A stretch of DNA of 36,002 bases from NCBI GenBank assembly GCA_900541835.1, contig UQLL01000027.1:1-36002 (forward strand), in the 5' to 3' direction. A program made the position numbers and the translations under genes. Numbering within the stretch: position 1 is the stretch's first letter; each line of letters begins with the position of its first letter. Origin of the DNA: an uncultured Porphyromonadaceae bacterium (GTDB lineage Bacteria; Bacteroidota; Bacteroidia; Bacteroidales; Muribaculaceae). Below, piece by piece: positions 15,308 to 23,169 of this stretch. The notes under the pieces are model-generated. The model was not told the origin of the DNA. It worked only from the letters and a program-made list of their open reading frames with translations, and did not search any database.

Positions 15308-16513
15308 ATGAAAGGAGTGAAGAGAATAATCGGATTGTTGCTGACGGTGTTGGCGGGCGTCGGCGGACGGGCGCAGGTGACGGAGAGGGTGACGGTGTTT
15401 GCGGCGGGCGACGAGGGGTCGCGGCATTATCGTATCCCGGCGTTGGCGGTGGCCTCGGACGGCTCGCTGATAGCGGTGGCCGACCGGCGTGGAGCATCGC
15501 AGCGCGACCTGCCCAATATTATCAGTGTGGTATGTCGCCGAAGCACCGACGGGGGACGCACGTGGGACCCTCAGACCATCATAGCGCAGGGCGACTCGGC
15601 AACGGGCGCCACTTACGGCGACGCGGCTCTGATACGCGACGCGCGCACGGGAGCGCTGGTGTGTGTCTTCACGGGCGACCATGGTTTCTTCGACTCCACG
15701 CCGGAGCATCCGCAGCGCATCTATTGTTCGCGCAGCTTCGACAACGGCCTGACGTGGGAGGCTCCGCGCGACATCTCGGTGCAGTTCCGCCTGCCAGGCT
15801 GGCAAGGCTTCTTCGCCGCGTCGGGAGCGCTGACGCAGACTAAGGAGGGGAGGCTGCTGTTCGTGGCCGACACGCGCTTGTCGCCCGAGCGGCGTCTGCG
15901 CGACATCTACGAGTATGTCATCGCCTCGGACGACGGGGGCGAGACGTGGCGCGTGCTGAACCCGGAGGCTCGCGTACCCTCGGACGGCCGGGGGAATGAG
16001 TCGAAGGTGGTGGAGCTAACGGACGGCCGTTTGCTGATGAGCATACGCACGCCCGGATGTCGCCGCTTCTCTTACTCGGCCGACGGGGGGCGCACCTGGT
16101 CGGAGGCGGATTCGGTGCCGCAGTTAGTGGAGCCGGACTGCAACGGCGACATCATAGCCGTGGAGCGGGGCGGGCGCCGTCTGTTGCTGCACTCGCTGCC
16201 GGCCGACGCGCAGGAGCGGCGCAATGTGTCGGTGTATGTCAGCGCCGACGAGGGGGCCACATGGCCGCTGTGCATACGGCTCAGTGACGCGCCCTCGGCC
16301 TACTCGTCGCTGGCCGAGCTGCCCGACGGCACCATCTGCTGCCTGCTTGAGGAGGAGGACCCGGCCGACCCGGCCGCCTACCGCATCCTCCTCGTCCGCT
16401 TCACCCTCCCGGACATCTCGGACAATTGTATGAATGCACCGGGTTTAAAAGCGGATGCGCCAGGGTGCATCCCTACATCAAAACCACCTAGTAAATTGCA
16501 AATAAAAATATGA
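15308..16513 (+). CDS. Exo-alpha-sialidase (GH33) with a REP-derived C-terminus
   Basis: A 401-residue sialidase that should release terminal sialic acid from host glycans. It has a short signal peptide ending near GRAQ (about 22), YRIP with its Arg near 42, the acid Asp in ADRRG near 60, the Glu of GNESKVVEL near 230 and the nucleophile Tyr of AYSSL near 331. Five Asp boxes (S-x-D-x-G-x-T-W) lie near 79, 143, 207, 257 and 311. A typical six-bladed catalytic domain is thus complete by about residue 372 (VRFTLPD). The last ~25 residues are encoded by a half REP and a full REP (16430-16476) plus following AT-rich DNA, so the original stop appears to have been replaced. Export location (periplasm or surface) is not clear. 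Confidence 0.9.
   Translation: MKGVKRIIGLLLTVLAGVGGRAQVTERVTVFAAGDEGSRHYRIPALAVASDGSLIAVADRRGASQRDLPNIISVVCRRSTDGGRTWDPQTIIAQGDSATGATYGDAALIRDARTGALVCVFTGDHGFFDSTPEHPQRIYCSRSFDNGLTWEAPRDISVQFRLPGWQGFFAASGALTQTKEGRLLFVADTRLSPERRLRDIYEYVIASDDGGETWRVLNPEARVPSDGRGNESKVVELTDGRLLMSIRTPGCRRFSYSADGGRTWSEADSVPQLVEPDCNGDIIAVERGGRRLLLHSLPADAQERRNVSVYVSADEGATWPLCIRLSDAPSAYSSLAELPDGTICCLLEEEDPADPAAYRILLVRFTLPDISDNCMNAPGLKADAPGCIPTSKPPSKLQIKI
16451..16476 (-). repeat. REP hairpin in the 3' end of the sialidase gene
   Basis: Arms GGATGCGCC (16453-16461) and GGTGCATCC (16464-16472) with one G:T pair; the GTAG foot is at 16476-16473 on the minus strand. A partial copy (GAATGCACCGGG) sits just upstream at about 16431-16442. 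It forms an opposed pair with the copy at 16558. Confidence 0.85.
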
Positions 16514-16557
16514 AAACTAATAATATACAACCGACATACGCAAAGCAGAGACAAAAT

Positions 16558-16584
16558 GTAGGGATGCACCCTGGTGCATCCGCC
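16558..16584 (+). repeat. REP hairpin upstream of the RAYT gene
   Basis: GTAG at 16558-16561, then arms GGATGCACC (16562-16570) and GGTGCATCC (16573-16581) with a CT centre, and a CGCC foot. It faces away from the copy at 16451-16476, making a BIME-like pair about 130 bases long. Confidence 0.9.
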
Positions 16585-16651
16585 ACCGACATGTCTCAAT
16601 ACAAACTTATCCGACAGTCCTGACGCAACAGCGACTTCAACTGACGCCAAT

Positions 16652-17146
16652 ATGTCCGATACAGGATTGCCACAACGAAAAAATATCCGTGCGACATTTC
16701 ATGATTATTCCGGGGGTGAATATTTTATAACAATTTGCACGCAGGGCAAACGCCGGTATTTTGGCTCTATAACCGAGGGCATAATGAACTTTACCACTTT
16801 AGGCAAATATGCCCACGATGCCCTTGAAACATTGCATACCCATTATTCGTATGTAGAAGTTCCCATGTTTGTCATTATGCCGAATCATATACATGCGATC
16901 ATCAATATCGCCGAACCTAAGGATAAGGGAATAAGCATTCCTGAAATTCGCATGATACTTGGTGTCGTAGTAGGCGGATACAAACAATCTGTCACAAGAT
17001 TTGCACGCAGAAATAATATAGAATTCGGTTGGCAGAAACGCTATCACGACCATATAATAAGAGGTGTCAAAGACAGGGATTTAATAGCTGCGTATATTGA
17101 GACCAACGTACAACGATGGGATTCCGACTGCTACCATGAGCAGTGA
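16652..17146 (+). CDS. REP-associated tyrosine transposase (RAYT, IS200/Y1 type)
   Basis: A 164-residue single-strand-specific transposase of the Y1 HUH superfamily. It has the metal-binding His pair H79/H81 in MPNHIHAII, the early YFITICTQGKRRYFG strand, the KRYHDHIIRG segment, and the probable catalytic Tyr148 in YIETNVQRW. That C-terminal arrangement is characteristic of RAYTs and not of IS200 TnpA. ATG 16652 is chosen; an upstream GTG at 16574 lies within a REP hairpin. The gene is clearly AT-richer than its neighbours, which suggests transfer. It is bracketed by inverted REP pairs at 16451-16584 and 17215-17303 carrying the GTAG foot that RAYTs recognise in other bacteria. It lacks IS200/605 ends of its own, so it probably acts on the REPs. 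Confidence 0.88.
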   Translation: MSDTGLPQRKNIRATFHDYSGGEYFITICTQGKRRYFGSITEGIMNFTTLGKYAHDALETLHTHYSYVEVPMFVIMPNHIHAIINIAEPKDKGISIPEIRMILGVVVGGYKQSVTRFARRNNIEFGWQKRYHDHIIRGVKDRDLIAAYIETNVQRWDSDCYHEQ

Positions 17147-17214
17147 AGTGATGTTTGGCCTAAAGATAAATAACCGGCAACACCCTCTTTCTTTATATAG
17201 GGACAGCTCGAGAT

Positions 17215-17240
17215 GTAGGGATGCACCCTGGTGCATCCGC
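17215..17240 (+). repeat. REP hairpin downstream of RAYT, forward copy
   Basis: GTAG at 17215-17218, arms GGATGCACC (17219-17227) and GGTGCATCC (17230-17238) around CT, followed by GC. First half of an inverted pair spanning 17215-17303. Confidence 0.9.
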
Positions 17241-17277
17241 CAACACCTCAAATAAAATGAATATACGCAGACGTGAG

Positions 17278-17303
17278 GCGGATGCACCGGGGTGCATCCC
17301 TAC
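17278..17303 (-). repeat. REP hairpin downstream of RAYT, reverse copy
   Basis: Arms GGATGCACC (17280-17288) and GGTGCATCC (17291-17299) around GG, with the GTAG foot on the minus strand (17303-17300). Second half of the inverted pair; the 37 bases between the two halves are AT-rich. Confidence 0.9.
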
Positions 17304-17338
17304 ATCGGACGATAAATCGCGGGGGTAATGACATATAT

Positions 17339-17369
17339 TTGGAGATTCGGAGAAAATGCATTAACTTTG
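17339..17369 (+). promoter_or_regulatory. Promoter of the tRNA-Tyr transcript
   Basis: TTG at 17339-17341 and TAACTTTG at 17362-17369 with a 20-base spacer. Transcription would start near 17376, leaving a 5' leader of about 115 GC-rich nt before the mature tRNA. Confidence 0.7.
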
Positions 17370-17490
17370 CAGTCGCATACGGCAGCCGGCTGCGTCCGAA
17401 AGGGTTAGGCCGGCGGAGCTGACATCCGTGCATCCCGCGGCCGCCGCGTCGCGCAGGGCTCGCAGGCCGGCCCGAGGGATGTGCCGACAT

Positions 17491-17573
17491 GGGCGAATAC
17501 CAGAGTGGCCAAATGGGGCAGACTGTAAATCTGCTGGTTTATACCTTCGGTGGTTCGAATCCATCTTCGCCCA
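17491..17573 (+). tRNA. tRNA-Tyr (anticodon GTA)
   Basis: Acceptor arms GGGCGAA (17491-17497) and TTCGCCC (17566-17572) pair perfectly and A17573 is the discriminator; CCA is not encoded. The anticodon GTA is at 17525-17527 within the loop CTGTAAA, the variable arm is long as expected of class II tRNA-Tyr, and the T-loop is TTCGAAT. It is 83 nt long. The rimP-nusA-infB genes follow. Confidence 0.97.
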
Positions 17574-17590
17574 CACTCATTAGCTGCTGT

Positions 17591-17617
17591 AGAGCCAGGG
17601 CCTGCGTCCTTGGCTCT
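17591..17617 (+). terminator. Hairpin after tRNA-Tyr
   Basis: AGAGCCAGGG (17591-17600) pairs with CCTTGGCTCT (17608-17617) with one G:T pair and a 7-nt loop, followed by TTATGT. It is a plausible, possibly leaky, terminator between the tRNA and rimP. Confidence 0.55.
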
Positions 17618-17696
17618 TTATGTAGTTTGAGAGTCCGGTCCGGCAGGCGAACCGCAGGCAGTATGCTGGCGTTAAGCCTCCGGCAACGATAATATT

Positions 17697-18161
17697 ATGG
17701 TACAGGCATCTGACATACGCACATTCGTGGAGGGCCGGCTGGCCGGTTCCCCGTACTTTCTGGTCGCCGTCGAGCAGCCGGAGGCCGACAGCTACGCCGT
17801 GGCCATCGACTCGGCCGCGCCCGTAGACATCGACTACTGCGCCGAGCTCACCCGCTCCATCCGCGATCACTTCGGCGCCGAGCTCGACGACTACAACCTC
17901 GAAGTCGGCTCCGCCGGTCTCACCGCACCTTTCCGTGTGCGCGGACAGTACATCAAGAACCTCGGCAAGGAAGTCGAGGTCCTCACCCTGGCCGGCCGCA
18001 AGCTCCGCGGGCCCCTCAGCGCCGTCGACGCCGACACTTTCACCGTCGACGTCACCGAGAAGCGCCGCGTAGAGGGCGAGAAGCGTCCCGTAGACTTCAC
18101 CGAGCAGGTCGTCATCCCATTCGCAGATGTCAAGTCGGCCAGGCTCATACTCAAATTCTAA
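17697..18161 (+). CDS. rimP: Ribosome maturation factor RimP
   Basis: A 154-residue protein needed for 30S subunit maturation. The N-terminal alpha/beta domain contains the family's segment around DIDYCAELTRSIRDHF, and LEVGSAGLTAPFRVRGQYIKNLG corresponds to the conserved EVSSPGLxRPL region; the C-terminal SH3-like domain ends with FADVKSARLILKF. The usual position beside nusA and infB supports the call. The start is ATG 17697, 25 bases upstream spacing separates its stop from nusA. No strong promoter is seen directly in front, so it may rely on read-through from the tRNA transcript or on an unrecognised site. Confidence 0.93.
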   Translation: MVQASDIRTFVEGRLAGSPYFLVAVEQPEADSYAVAIDSAAPVDIDYCAELTRSIRDHFGAELDDYNLEVGSAGLTAPFRVRGQYIKNLGKEVEVLTLAGRKLRGPLSAVDADTFTVDVTEKRRVEGEKRPVDFTEQVVIPFADVKSARLILKF

Positions 18162-18186
18162 AATCCAAGCCCACACACATACACAA

Positions 18187-19428
18187 ATGGCAAAGAAGAC
18201 AGAGAGCGTAGACATGGCGAGCCGCTTCGCCGAGTTCAAGGAACTGAAGAACATTGACAAGGCCACCATGATCAACGTGCTGGAAGAGTCCTTCCGCAAC
18301 GTGCTGGCCAAGATGTTCGGCTCGGACGAGAATTTCGACGTCATCATGAACCCCGACCGCGGCGACTGCGAGATTTACCAGAACCTGCAGGTGGTGGCCG
18401 ACGGTACAGTCGAGAACCCCTCCACCCAGATCTCGCTGACCGACGCCCGCGCCATCGACGACGAGTGCGAGCTGGGCGAGGAGGTGGCCAAGCCCATCAT
18501 CTTCGCCGACTTCGGCCGCCGCGCCATCCTCACACTGCGACAGACACTACAGTCCAAGATCCTCGACCTGCAGAAGGACGCCGTCTACTCCAAGTTCAAG
18601 GAGCAGGAGGGCGAGATCATCCTCGGCGAGGTGCGCCAGATCTGGAAGCGCGAGATGCTCCTGCTGGACGATGACCAGAACGAGCTGCTCATGCCCAAGG
18701 ACGAGCAGATCCCCGGCGACTTCTTCCACAAGGGCGACATGGTGCGCGCCATTGTCAAGACCGTCGACAACCCTAACAACAACCCTAAGGTGATCGTCTC
18801 CCGCACCGACGACCGCTTCCTGACGCGCCTGTTCGAGCACGAGGTTCCCGAGGTGCACGACGGCCTGATCACCATCCGCCGCGTGGCCCGCATCCCCGGC
18901 AAGCGCGCTAAGATAGCCGTGGAGAGCTACGACGACCGCATCGACCCCGTAGGCGCCTGCGTCGGCGTCAAGGGAAGCCGAATCCACGGCATCGTCCGCG
19001 AGCTCCGCAACGAGAACATCGACGTCATCAACTTCACCGCCAACACCCCGCTGTTCATCCAGCGCGCCCTCAGTCCCGCCAAGATCTCCTCCATCCGCGT
19101 CAACGAGGAGGAGCGCAAGGCCGAAGTCTTCCTCAACCCTGACGAGGTCTCCCTGGCCATAGGCAAGGAGGGCCTCAACATACGCCTGGCATCCATGCTG
19201 ACGGGCTACACCATCGACGTCTACCGCGACATCGAGGGCGAGGAGGACATCTACCTCGACGAGTTCAGCGACGAGATCGAGCAGTGGATAATCGACGCCC
19301 TGAAGAACATCGGCCTGGGTACCGCCAAGTCCGTGCTCAACGCCGCCCCCGAGGTGCTCGCCCAGGCCGACCTCGAAGACGAGACCCTGGCGCAGGTCAT
19401 GGACGTGCTCCGCGCCGAATTCGAGTGA
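18187..19428 (+). CDS. nusA: Transcription termination/antitermination factor NusA
   Basis: A 413-residue RNA polymerase-binding factor. In order: the N-terminal NusA domain (about 1-130, with VLEESFRNVLAKMFG), an S1 domain (about 135-200), and two KH domains (about 205-345) with GACVGVKGSRIHGIVREL and LAIGKEGLNIRLAS. The end is a short helical tail (NIGLGTAKSVLNAAPEVL) resembling a helix-hairpin-helix motif; the two acidic repeats of the E. coli protein are missing, as is usual outside Proteobacteria. ATG 18187 is chosen because upstream codons belong to the rimP end and spacer. It is the middle gene of rimP-nusA-infB. Confidence 0.95.
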   Translation: MAKKTESVDMASRFAEFKELKNIDKATMINVLEESFRNVLAKMFGSDENFDVIMNPDRGDCEIYQNLQVVADGTVENPSTQISLTDARAIDDECELGEEVAKPIIFADFGRRAILTLRQTLQSKILDLQKDAVYSKFKEQEGEIILGEVRQIWKREMLLLDDDQNELLMPKDEQIPGDFFHKGDMVRAIVKTVDNPNNNPKVIVSRTDDRFLTRLFEHEVPEVHDGLITIRRVARIPGKRAKIAVESYDDRIDPVGACVGVKGSRIHGIVRELRNENIDVINFTANTPLFIQRALSPAKISSIRVNEEERKAEVFLNPDEVSLAIGKEGLNIRLASMLTGYTIDVYRDIEGEEDIYLDEFSDEIEQWIIDALKNIGLGTAKSVLNAAPEVLAQADLEDETLAQVMDVLRAEFE

Positions 19429-19651
19429 GAAATACAGGTCGCCGGGGCGATAAGTCGGCGGCCACGCTAACGATATAAAGATACAGAAATAATGTCCCAC
19501 GTACGCTCGGTCATACCCTCCCCCGCAAGGATGCGCCCTGGTGCATCCGCCCACACGGGTCGCCTCCGCGTGCGCATGGACGAGATGTTCACGATGCCAC
19601 GGTCGCGCAACCTGTGGATTGTGGATTGTGGATTGTGAATAAATAAAACGT
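19429..19651. other. Spacer between nusA and infB with a REP and short direct repeats
   Basis: A 223-base spacer, unusually long for this operon. It holds a REP palindrome (19525-19552) and three head-to-tail copies of ATTGTGG-like sequence at about 19611-19638. No gene or clear TAnnTTTG promoter is visible. Confidence 0.6.
19525..19552 (+). repeat. REP hairpin between nusA and infB
   Basis: Arms GGATGCGCC (19529-19537) and GGTGCATCC (19540-19548) around CT, with one G:T pair and the CGCC foot. The GTAG foot is degenerate (GCAA). Confidence 0.8.
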
Positions 19652-22639
19652 ATGCCCAAACTTAGCAAAATAGCCAAAGTGACCAACATGGGAGTGTCGA
19701 CGCTGGTCGACCTCCTTGCCAAACAAGGCATCACCGTGGAGGCGAACCCCAATGCCCGCATCGACAATGCGGCCGTGGAGACCCTGGCCTCCCAGATTCG
19801 CGATGCCGGCAAGCGCGAGCAGCTGCAGAAGCTCATCGCCGTCCCGGCATCCAGGCCGGAGCCGGAGACACCGGCCGAGGCACCCAAGCCTGAGCCGCCC
19901 AAGCCCGAGCCGGCTGCCGACCCCGTCGTAAAGGGCCCCAAGGTAATCGGCAAGGTAGAGCTCGACAAGCACGGCAACGTAAAGGTCGGCAAGCCCGAGC
20001 CTAAGCCGGAACCCCAGTCGGAAATAAAGCCCGAGCCCAAGCCGGCGCCTAAGCCCGAAACTCCGTCGCCTGTAGAGCCGCACCCTGGTGCGTCCGCCCC
20101 CTCCGAGCCTAAGCCCGCACCTAAGCCCGAGCCTAAACCCGCACCCAAATCCGAACCTAATCCCGCGCCCAAGCCGGAGTCCAAGCCCGAACCCAAATCC
20201 GAGCCTAAGCCGGAACCCCTGCCGGAAGTAAAGCCCGCGCCCAAGCCCGAGGAGAAGCCGGAGCCCAAGGCTGAGGAGGCTCAGAACGAAGAGCCCAAGC
20301 CAGTCGACGAGGCTCCCGCCTCGACCCCGCGCAATTACGTCGAGGCCCGCGAGGCACAGGACACCGAGGTGTTCCGTCCCGCCACCAACGCCGAGAAGCC
20401 CGGCCTCAAGGTCGTAGGCAAGATCGACCTGTCGGCCTTCAAGGAGCCGGCACGCGGCAAGAAGAAGAAAGGTGGCGCCAAGAGCGCTCCCGGGGCCAAT
20501 GGCCAGCAGCAGGGCGCAAACCGCCGCAAGCGCATCGGCCAGAAAGTCGACATCGAGCAGGCCGTCAAGCAGCCCGGGTTCGGCAACGACGCCAACCGCA
20601 ACAAGCCCGGCGAGCGTAACGGCCAGGGTGGCGGTAACCGCGGTGCCCGCGGCGACCGTAACAACCAGCGCGGCAACCAACGGGGCAACCAGCGCGGACC
20701 ACGCGGCGCCAAGCCCGAAGTCAGCGCAGAGGACGTGCAGAAGCAGGTCCGCGAGACCTTGGCTCGCCTCACCAACAAGACCACCAAGCGCAGCGTGAAA
20801 TACCGTCACGAGAAGCGCGAACAGATACACGACCGCGAGCGCAACGAGCAGCTCCGCCAGCAGGCAGAGGCCAAGGTGCTCAAGCTTACCGAGTTCGTCA
20901 CCGCCAACGACCTGGCACAGATGATGGACATCCCCGTCAACTCCGTCATCGCCACCTGCATGAACCTTGGCGTGATGGTCAGCATCAACCAGCGCCTCGA
21001 CGCCGAGACCATCAACATCGTGGCCGAGGAGTTCGGCTTCACCACCGAGTACGTCAGCGCCGACGTCAGCGAGGCCATCGCCACCGAGGAAGACAATCCC
21101 GAAGACCTGCTGCCGCGTCCGCCGATCGTCACCGTCATGGGCCACGTCGACCACGGCAAGACATCGCTTCTGGACTACATCCGCCAGGCCAACGTCATCG
21201 CCGGCGAGGCCGGCGGCATCACACAGCACATCGGCGCCTACAGCGTCAAGCTCGCCAACGGCCGCCACATCACCTTCCTCGACACCCCGGGCCACGAGGC
21301 CTTCACCGCCATGCGCGCCCGAGGTGCCAAGGTAACCGACTTGGCCATCATCATTGTCGCCGCCGACGACGCCGTCATGCCGCAGACCGTCGAGGCCATC
21401 AATCACGCCTCCGCCGCCGGAGTCCCCATCGTCTTCGCCATCAACAAGATAGACAAGCCCCACGCCAACCCCGAGAAGATCAAGGAGGAGCTGTCGGCCA
21501 TGAACTACCTGGTGGAGGACTGGGGCGGCAAGTACCAGAGCCAGGACATCTCGGCCAAGAAGGGACTGGGCGTCGACGAGCTCATGGAGAAGGTGCTGCT
21601 CGAGGCCGAGATGCTCGACCTCAAGGCCAACCCCAACCGCAACGCCATCGGCTCCATCATCGAGTCGAGTCTCGACAAGGGCCGCGGCTACGTGGCCACC
21701 GTGCTGGTACAGAACGGCACCCTCCACGTCGGCGACGTGGTGCTGGCCGGCACCCACTACGGCAAGATCCGCGCCATGTTCAACGAGCGCAACCAGCGCG
21801 TCAAGGAGGCCGGACCGGCCACCCCGGTGCTCGTGCTCGGCCTCAACGGCGCTCCCACGGCCGGCGACACCTTCAACGTCATGAACACCGAGCAGGAAGC
21901 CCGCGAGATCGCCTCCCGCCGCGAGCAGCTCCAGCGCGAGCAGCTCCAGCGCACCAAGAAGCTCCCGGGTCTCGACGACATCGCCGACCGCATGGCCAAG
22001 GGCGACTTCCACGAGCTCAACCTCGTCGTCAAGGGCGATGTCGACGGCTCCGTGGAGGCACTCAGCGACTCCCTCATCAAGCTCTCCACCCCCGAAGTGC
22101 GTGTCAACGTGCTGCACAAGGGCGTGGGTGCCATCTCCGAGAGCGACGTCACCCTGGCCGCCGCCTCCGGCGCCATCATCATCGGCTTCCAGGTGCGCCC
22201 CAGCGGCGCCGCCCGCCGCGAGGCCGAGAAGGACGGCGTCGAGATTCGCCTCTACTCGGTCATCTACAAGGCCATCGAGGAGGTGCGCGACGCCATGGAG
22301 GGCATGCTCTCGCCCGAAATCAAGGAAGAAATCACCGGCACCGCCGAAGTGCTCCAGACATACCACATCTCCAAGATCGGCACCATCGCCGGATGCATGG
22401 TCCGAGAGGGCCGCATAAAGCGCGGAAGCAAGGTGCGCCTCATCCGCGACGGAATCGTCGTCTACACAGGCGACCTGGCAAGCCTCAAGCGCTTCAAGGA
22501 CGATGTCAAGGACGTGGTGGCCGGATACGAGTGCGGCCTCAGCATAGCCGGATACAACGACGTGCGCGTAGGCGACATGGTAGAGGGCTTCGAGGAAATC
22601 GAGGTCAAGAAGACACTCTCCGCACCCGCACAGGCGTAA
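19652..22639 (+). CDS. infB: Translation initiation factor IF-2
   Basis: A 995-residue GTPase that brings initiator tRNA to the 30S subunit. Residues 1-65 form the IF2_N domain (LSKIAKVTNMGVSTLVDLL). Residues about 70-230 are a Lys-Pro-Glu repeat linker, then a Gly/Arg/Asn-rich stretch to about 360. The GTPase domain starts near 490: GHVDHGKT (G1), DTPGHEAF (G3), NKID (G4) and SAKKGLG (G5), followed by beta-barrel domains and the C2 domain. In the linker, residues about 140-149 (VEPHPGASAP) break the Lys-Pro-Glu pattern and are encoded by a REP copy (20071-20098). A 16-bp REP-type hairpin follows 10 bases after the stop. Confidence 0.97.
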   Translation: MPKLSKIAKVTNMGVSTLVDLLAKQGITVEANPNARIDNAAVETLASQIRDAGKREQLQKLIAVPASRPEPETPAEAPKPEPPKPEPAADPVVKGPKVIGKVELDKHGNVKVGKPEPKPEPQSEIKPEPKPAPKPETPSPVEPHPGASAPSEPKPAPKPEPKPAPKSEPNPAPKPESKPEPKSEPKPEPLPEVKPAPKPEEKPEPKAEEAQNEEPKPVDEAPASTPRNYVEAREAQDTEVFRPATNAEKPGLKVVGKIDLSAFKEPARGKKKKGGAKSAPGANGQQQGANRRKRIGQKVDIEQAVKQPGFGNDANRNKPGERNGQGGGNRGARGDRNNQRGNQRGNQRGPRGAKPEVSAEDVQKQVRETLARLTNKTTKRSVKYRHEKREQIHDRERNEQLRQQAEAKVLKLTEFVTANDLAQMMDIPVNSVIATCMNLGVMVSINQRLDAETINIVAEEFGFTTEYVSADVSEAIATEEDNPEDLLPRPPIVTVMGHVDHGKTSLLDYIRQANVIAGEAGGITQHIGAYSVKLANGRHITFLDTPGHEAFTAMRARGAKVTDLAIIIVAADDAVMPQTVEAINHASAAGVPIVFAINKIDKPHANPEKIKEELSAMNYLVEDWGGKYQSQDISAKKGLGVDELMEKVLLEAEMLDLKANPNRNAIGSIIESSLDKGRGYVATVLVQNGTLHVGDVVLAGTHYGKIRAMFNERNQRVKEAGPATPVLVLGLNGAPTAGDTFNVMNTEQEAREIASRREQLQREQLQRTKKLPGLDDIADRMAKGDFHELNLVVKGDVDGSVEALSDSLIKLSTPEVRVNVLHKGVGAISESDVTLAAASGAIIIGFQVRPSGAARREAEKDGVEIRLYSVIYKAIEEVRDAMEGMLSPEIKEEITGTAEVLQTYHISKIGTIAGCMVREGRIKRGSKVRLIRDGIVVYTGDLASLKRFKDDVKDVVAGYECGLSIAGYNDVRVGDMVEGFEEIEVKKTLSAPAQA
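20071..20098 (+). repeat. REP copy inside the infB linker
   Basis: This stretch matches the REP at 16557-16584 at 24 of 28 bases, including the TGTAG foot, the 12-base core GCACCCTGGTGC and the TCCGCC end. Mutations have removed the outer pairs on the left arm, so it looks older than the intergenic copies. It is in frame. Confidence 0.7.
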
Positions 22640-22648
22640 AAATAGCGA

Positions 22649-22683
22649 AATGAAGGGACGCACGAGCCGTGCGTCCCTTCATT
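22649..22683. repeat. REP-type hairpin between infB and folK
   Basis: Bases 22649-22664 and 22668-22683 pair perfectly over 16 bp around a 3-nt loop. The core is the GGACGCACG / CGTGCGTCC stem of the second REP type, extended by flanking A/T pairs. It may double as a transcription terminator or attenuator, though no T-run follows. Confidence 0.8.
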
Positions 22684-22692
22684 GCTAACTAT

Positions 22693-23169
22693 ATGATCGC
22701 TATCGTAAACATCGGCAGCAACCTGGGCAACCGGCGCCTGAACCTGGCGCGGGCCGTGGGTGAGCTCATCAACCGCTTCGGCACCGACTACCGCCTCAGC
22801 CACATCGTCGAGACGCCCGCCTGGGGGTTCGAGTCCGCGCACCCGTTCCTGAACCTGTGCATGCTCTTCCCCACCGACCTGTCGCCGGAGGCGCTGCTCG
22901 ACGAGCTGCAGGCCATAGAGCACGGCATCTCCCCGGCAAGCCACCGCAACCCCGACGGCTCCTACGCCGACCGCCTCATAGATATAGATTTAGTGGACAT
23001 GGACCGGCAGGTGATCGACACGTCGCGCCTGCGGCTGCCCCATCCGCACCTGGCGGAACGCCGCTTCTACCTGGAGCCTCTCGCTGAGATAGCCCCCGGC
23101 TACACGCATCCCGTCACCGGCCTGACGCCCCTTCAGATGCTCTCCGACCTCCCAGCTGCCGACGAATAG
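22693..23169 (+). CDS. folK: 2-amino-4-hydroxy-6-hydroxymethyldihydropteridine pyrophosphokinase
   Basis: A 158-residue HPPK that transfers pyrophosphate from ATP to the pterin in folate synthesis. It has GSNLGNRRLNL near the start, ETPAWGF, FLNLCMLF, the metal-binding RLIDIDLV segment and PHPHLAERRFYLEPLAEI. ATG 22693 is used; a GTG at 22669 lies inside the REP hairpin and would add eight non-conserved residues. It follows infB by 53 bases and its 3' end overlaps the convergent ribF gene by 37 bases. Confidence 0.93.
   Translation: MIAIVNIGSNLGNRRLNLARAVGELINRFGTDYRLSHIVETPAWGFESAHPFLNLCMLFPTDLSPEALLDELQAIEHGISPASHRNPDGSYADRLIDIDLVDMDRQVIDTSRLRLPHPHLAERRFYLEPLAEIAPGYTHPVTGLTPLQMLSDLPAADE

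Larger units (their letters stand above)
17147..17374. other. Intergenic region with a REP pair and tRNA promoter
   Basis: Between the RAYT and the tRNA gene there is no open frame of note. The region holds two REP hairpins in inverted order (17215-17240 and 17278-17303) and, at its right end, the tRNA promoter. Confidence 0.7.

Noticed and set aside
16574..16651. Upstream GTG start for the RAYT
   Set aside because: The start codon lies inside a REP hairpin and the added 26 residues are not conserved-looking; ATG 16652 gives a normal RAYT N-terminus.
17361..17576. Small minus-strand open frame beginning MWAKMDSNHRRYKP
   Set aside because: It is the antisense of the tRNA-Tyr gene, a well-known false protein call.
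19589..22663. A 1024-codon open frame antisense to infB, and other long antisense frames such as 18547-20268, 2049-3428 and 29233-30903
   Set aside because: They are shadows caused by the high GC of codon third positions. They have low-complexity His/Gly/Val/Arg-rich composition, no domains, and lie opposite clearly recognised genes.
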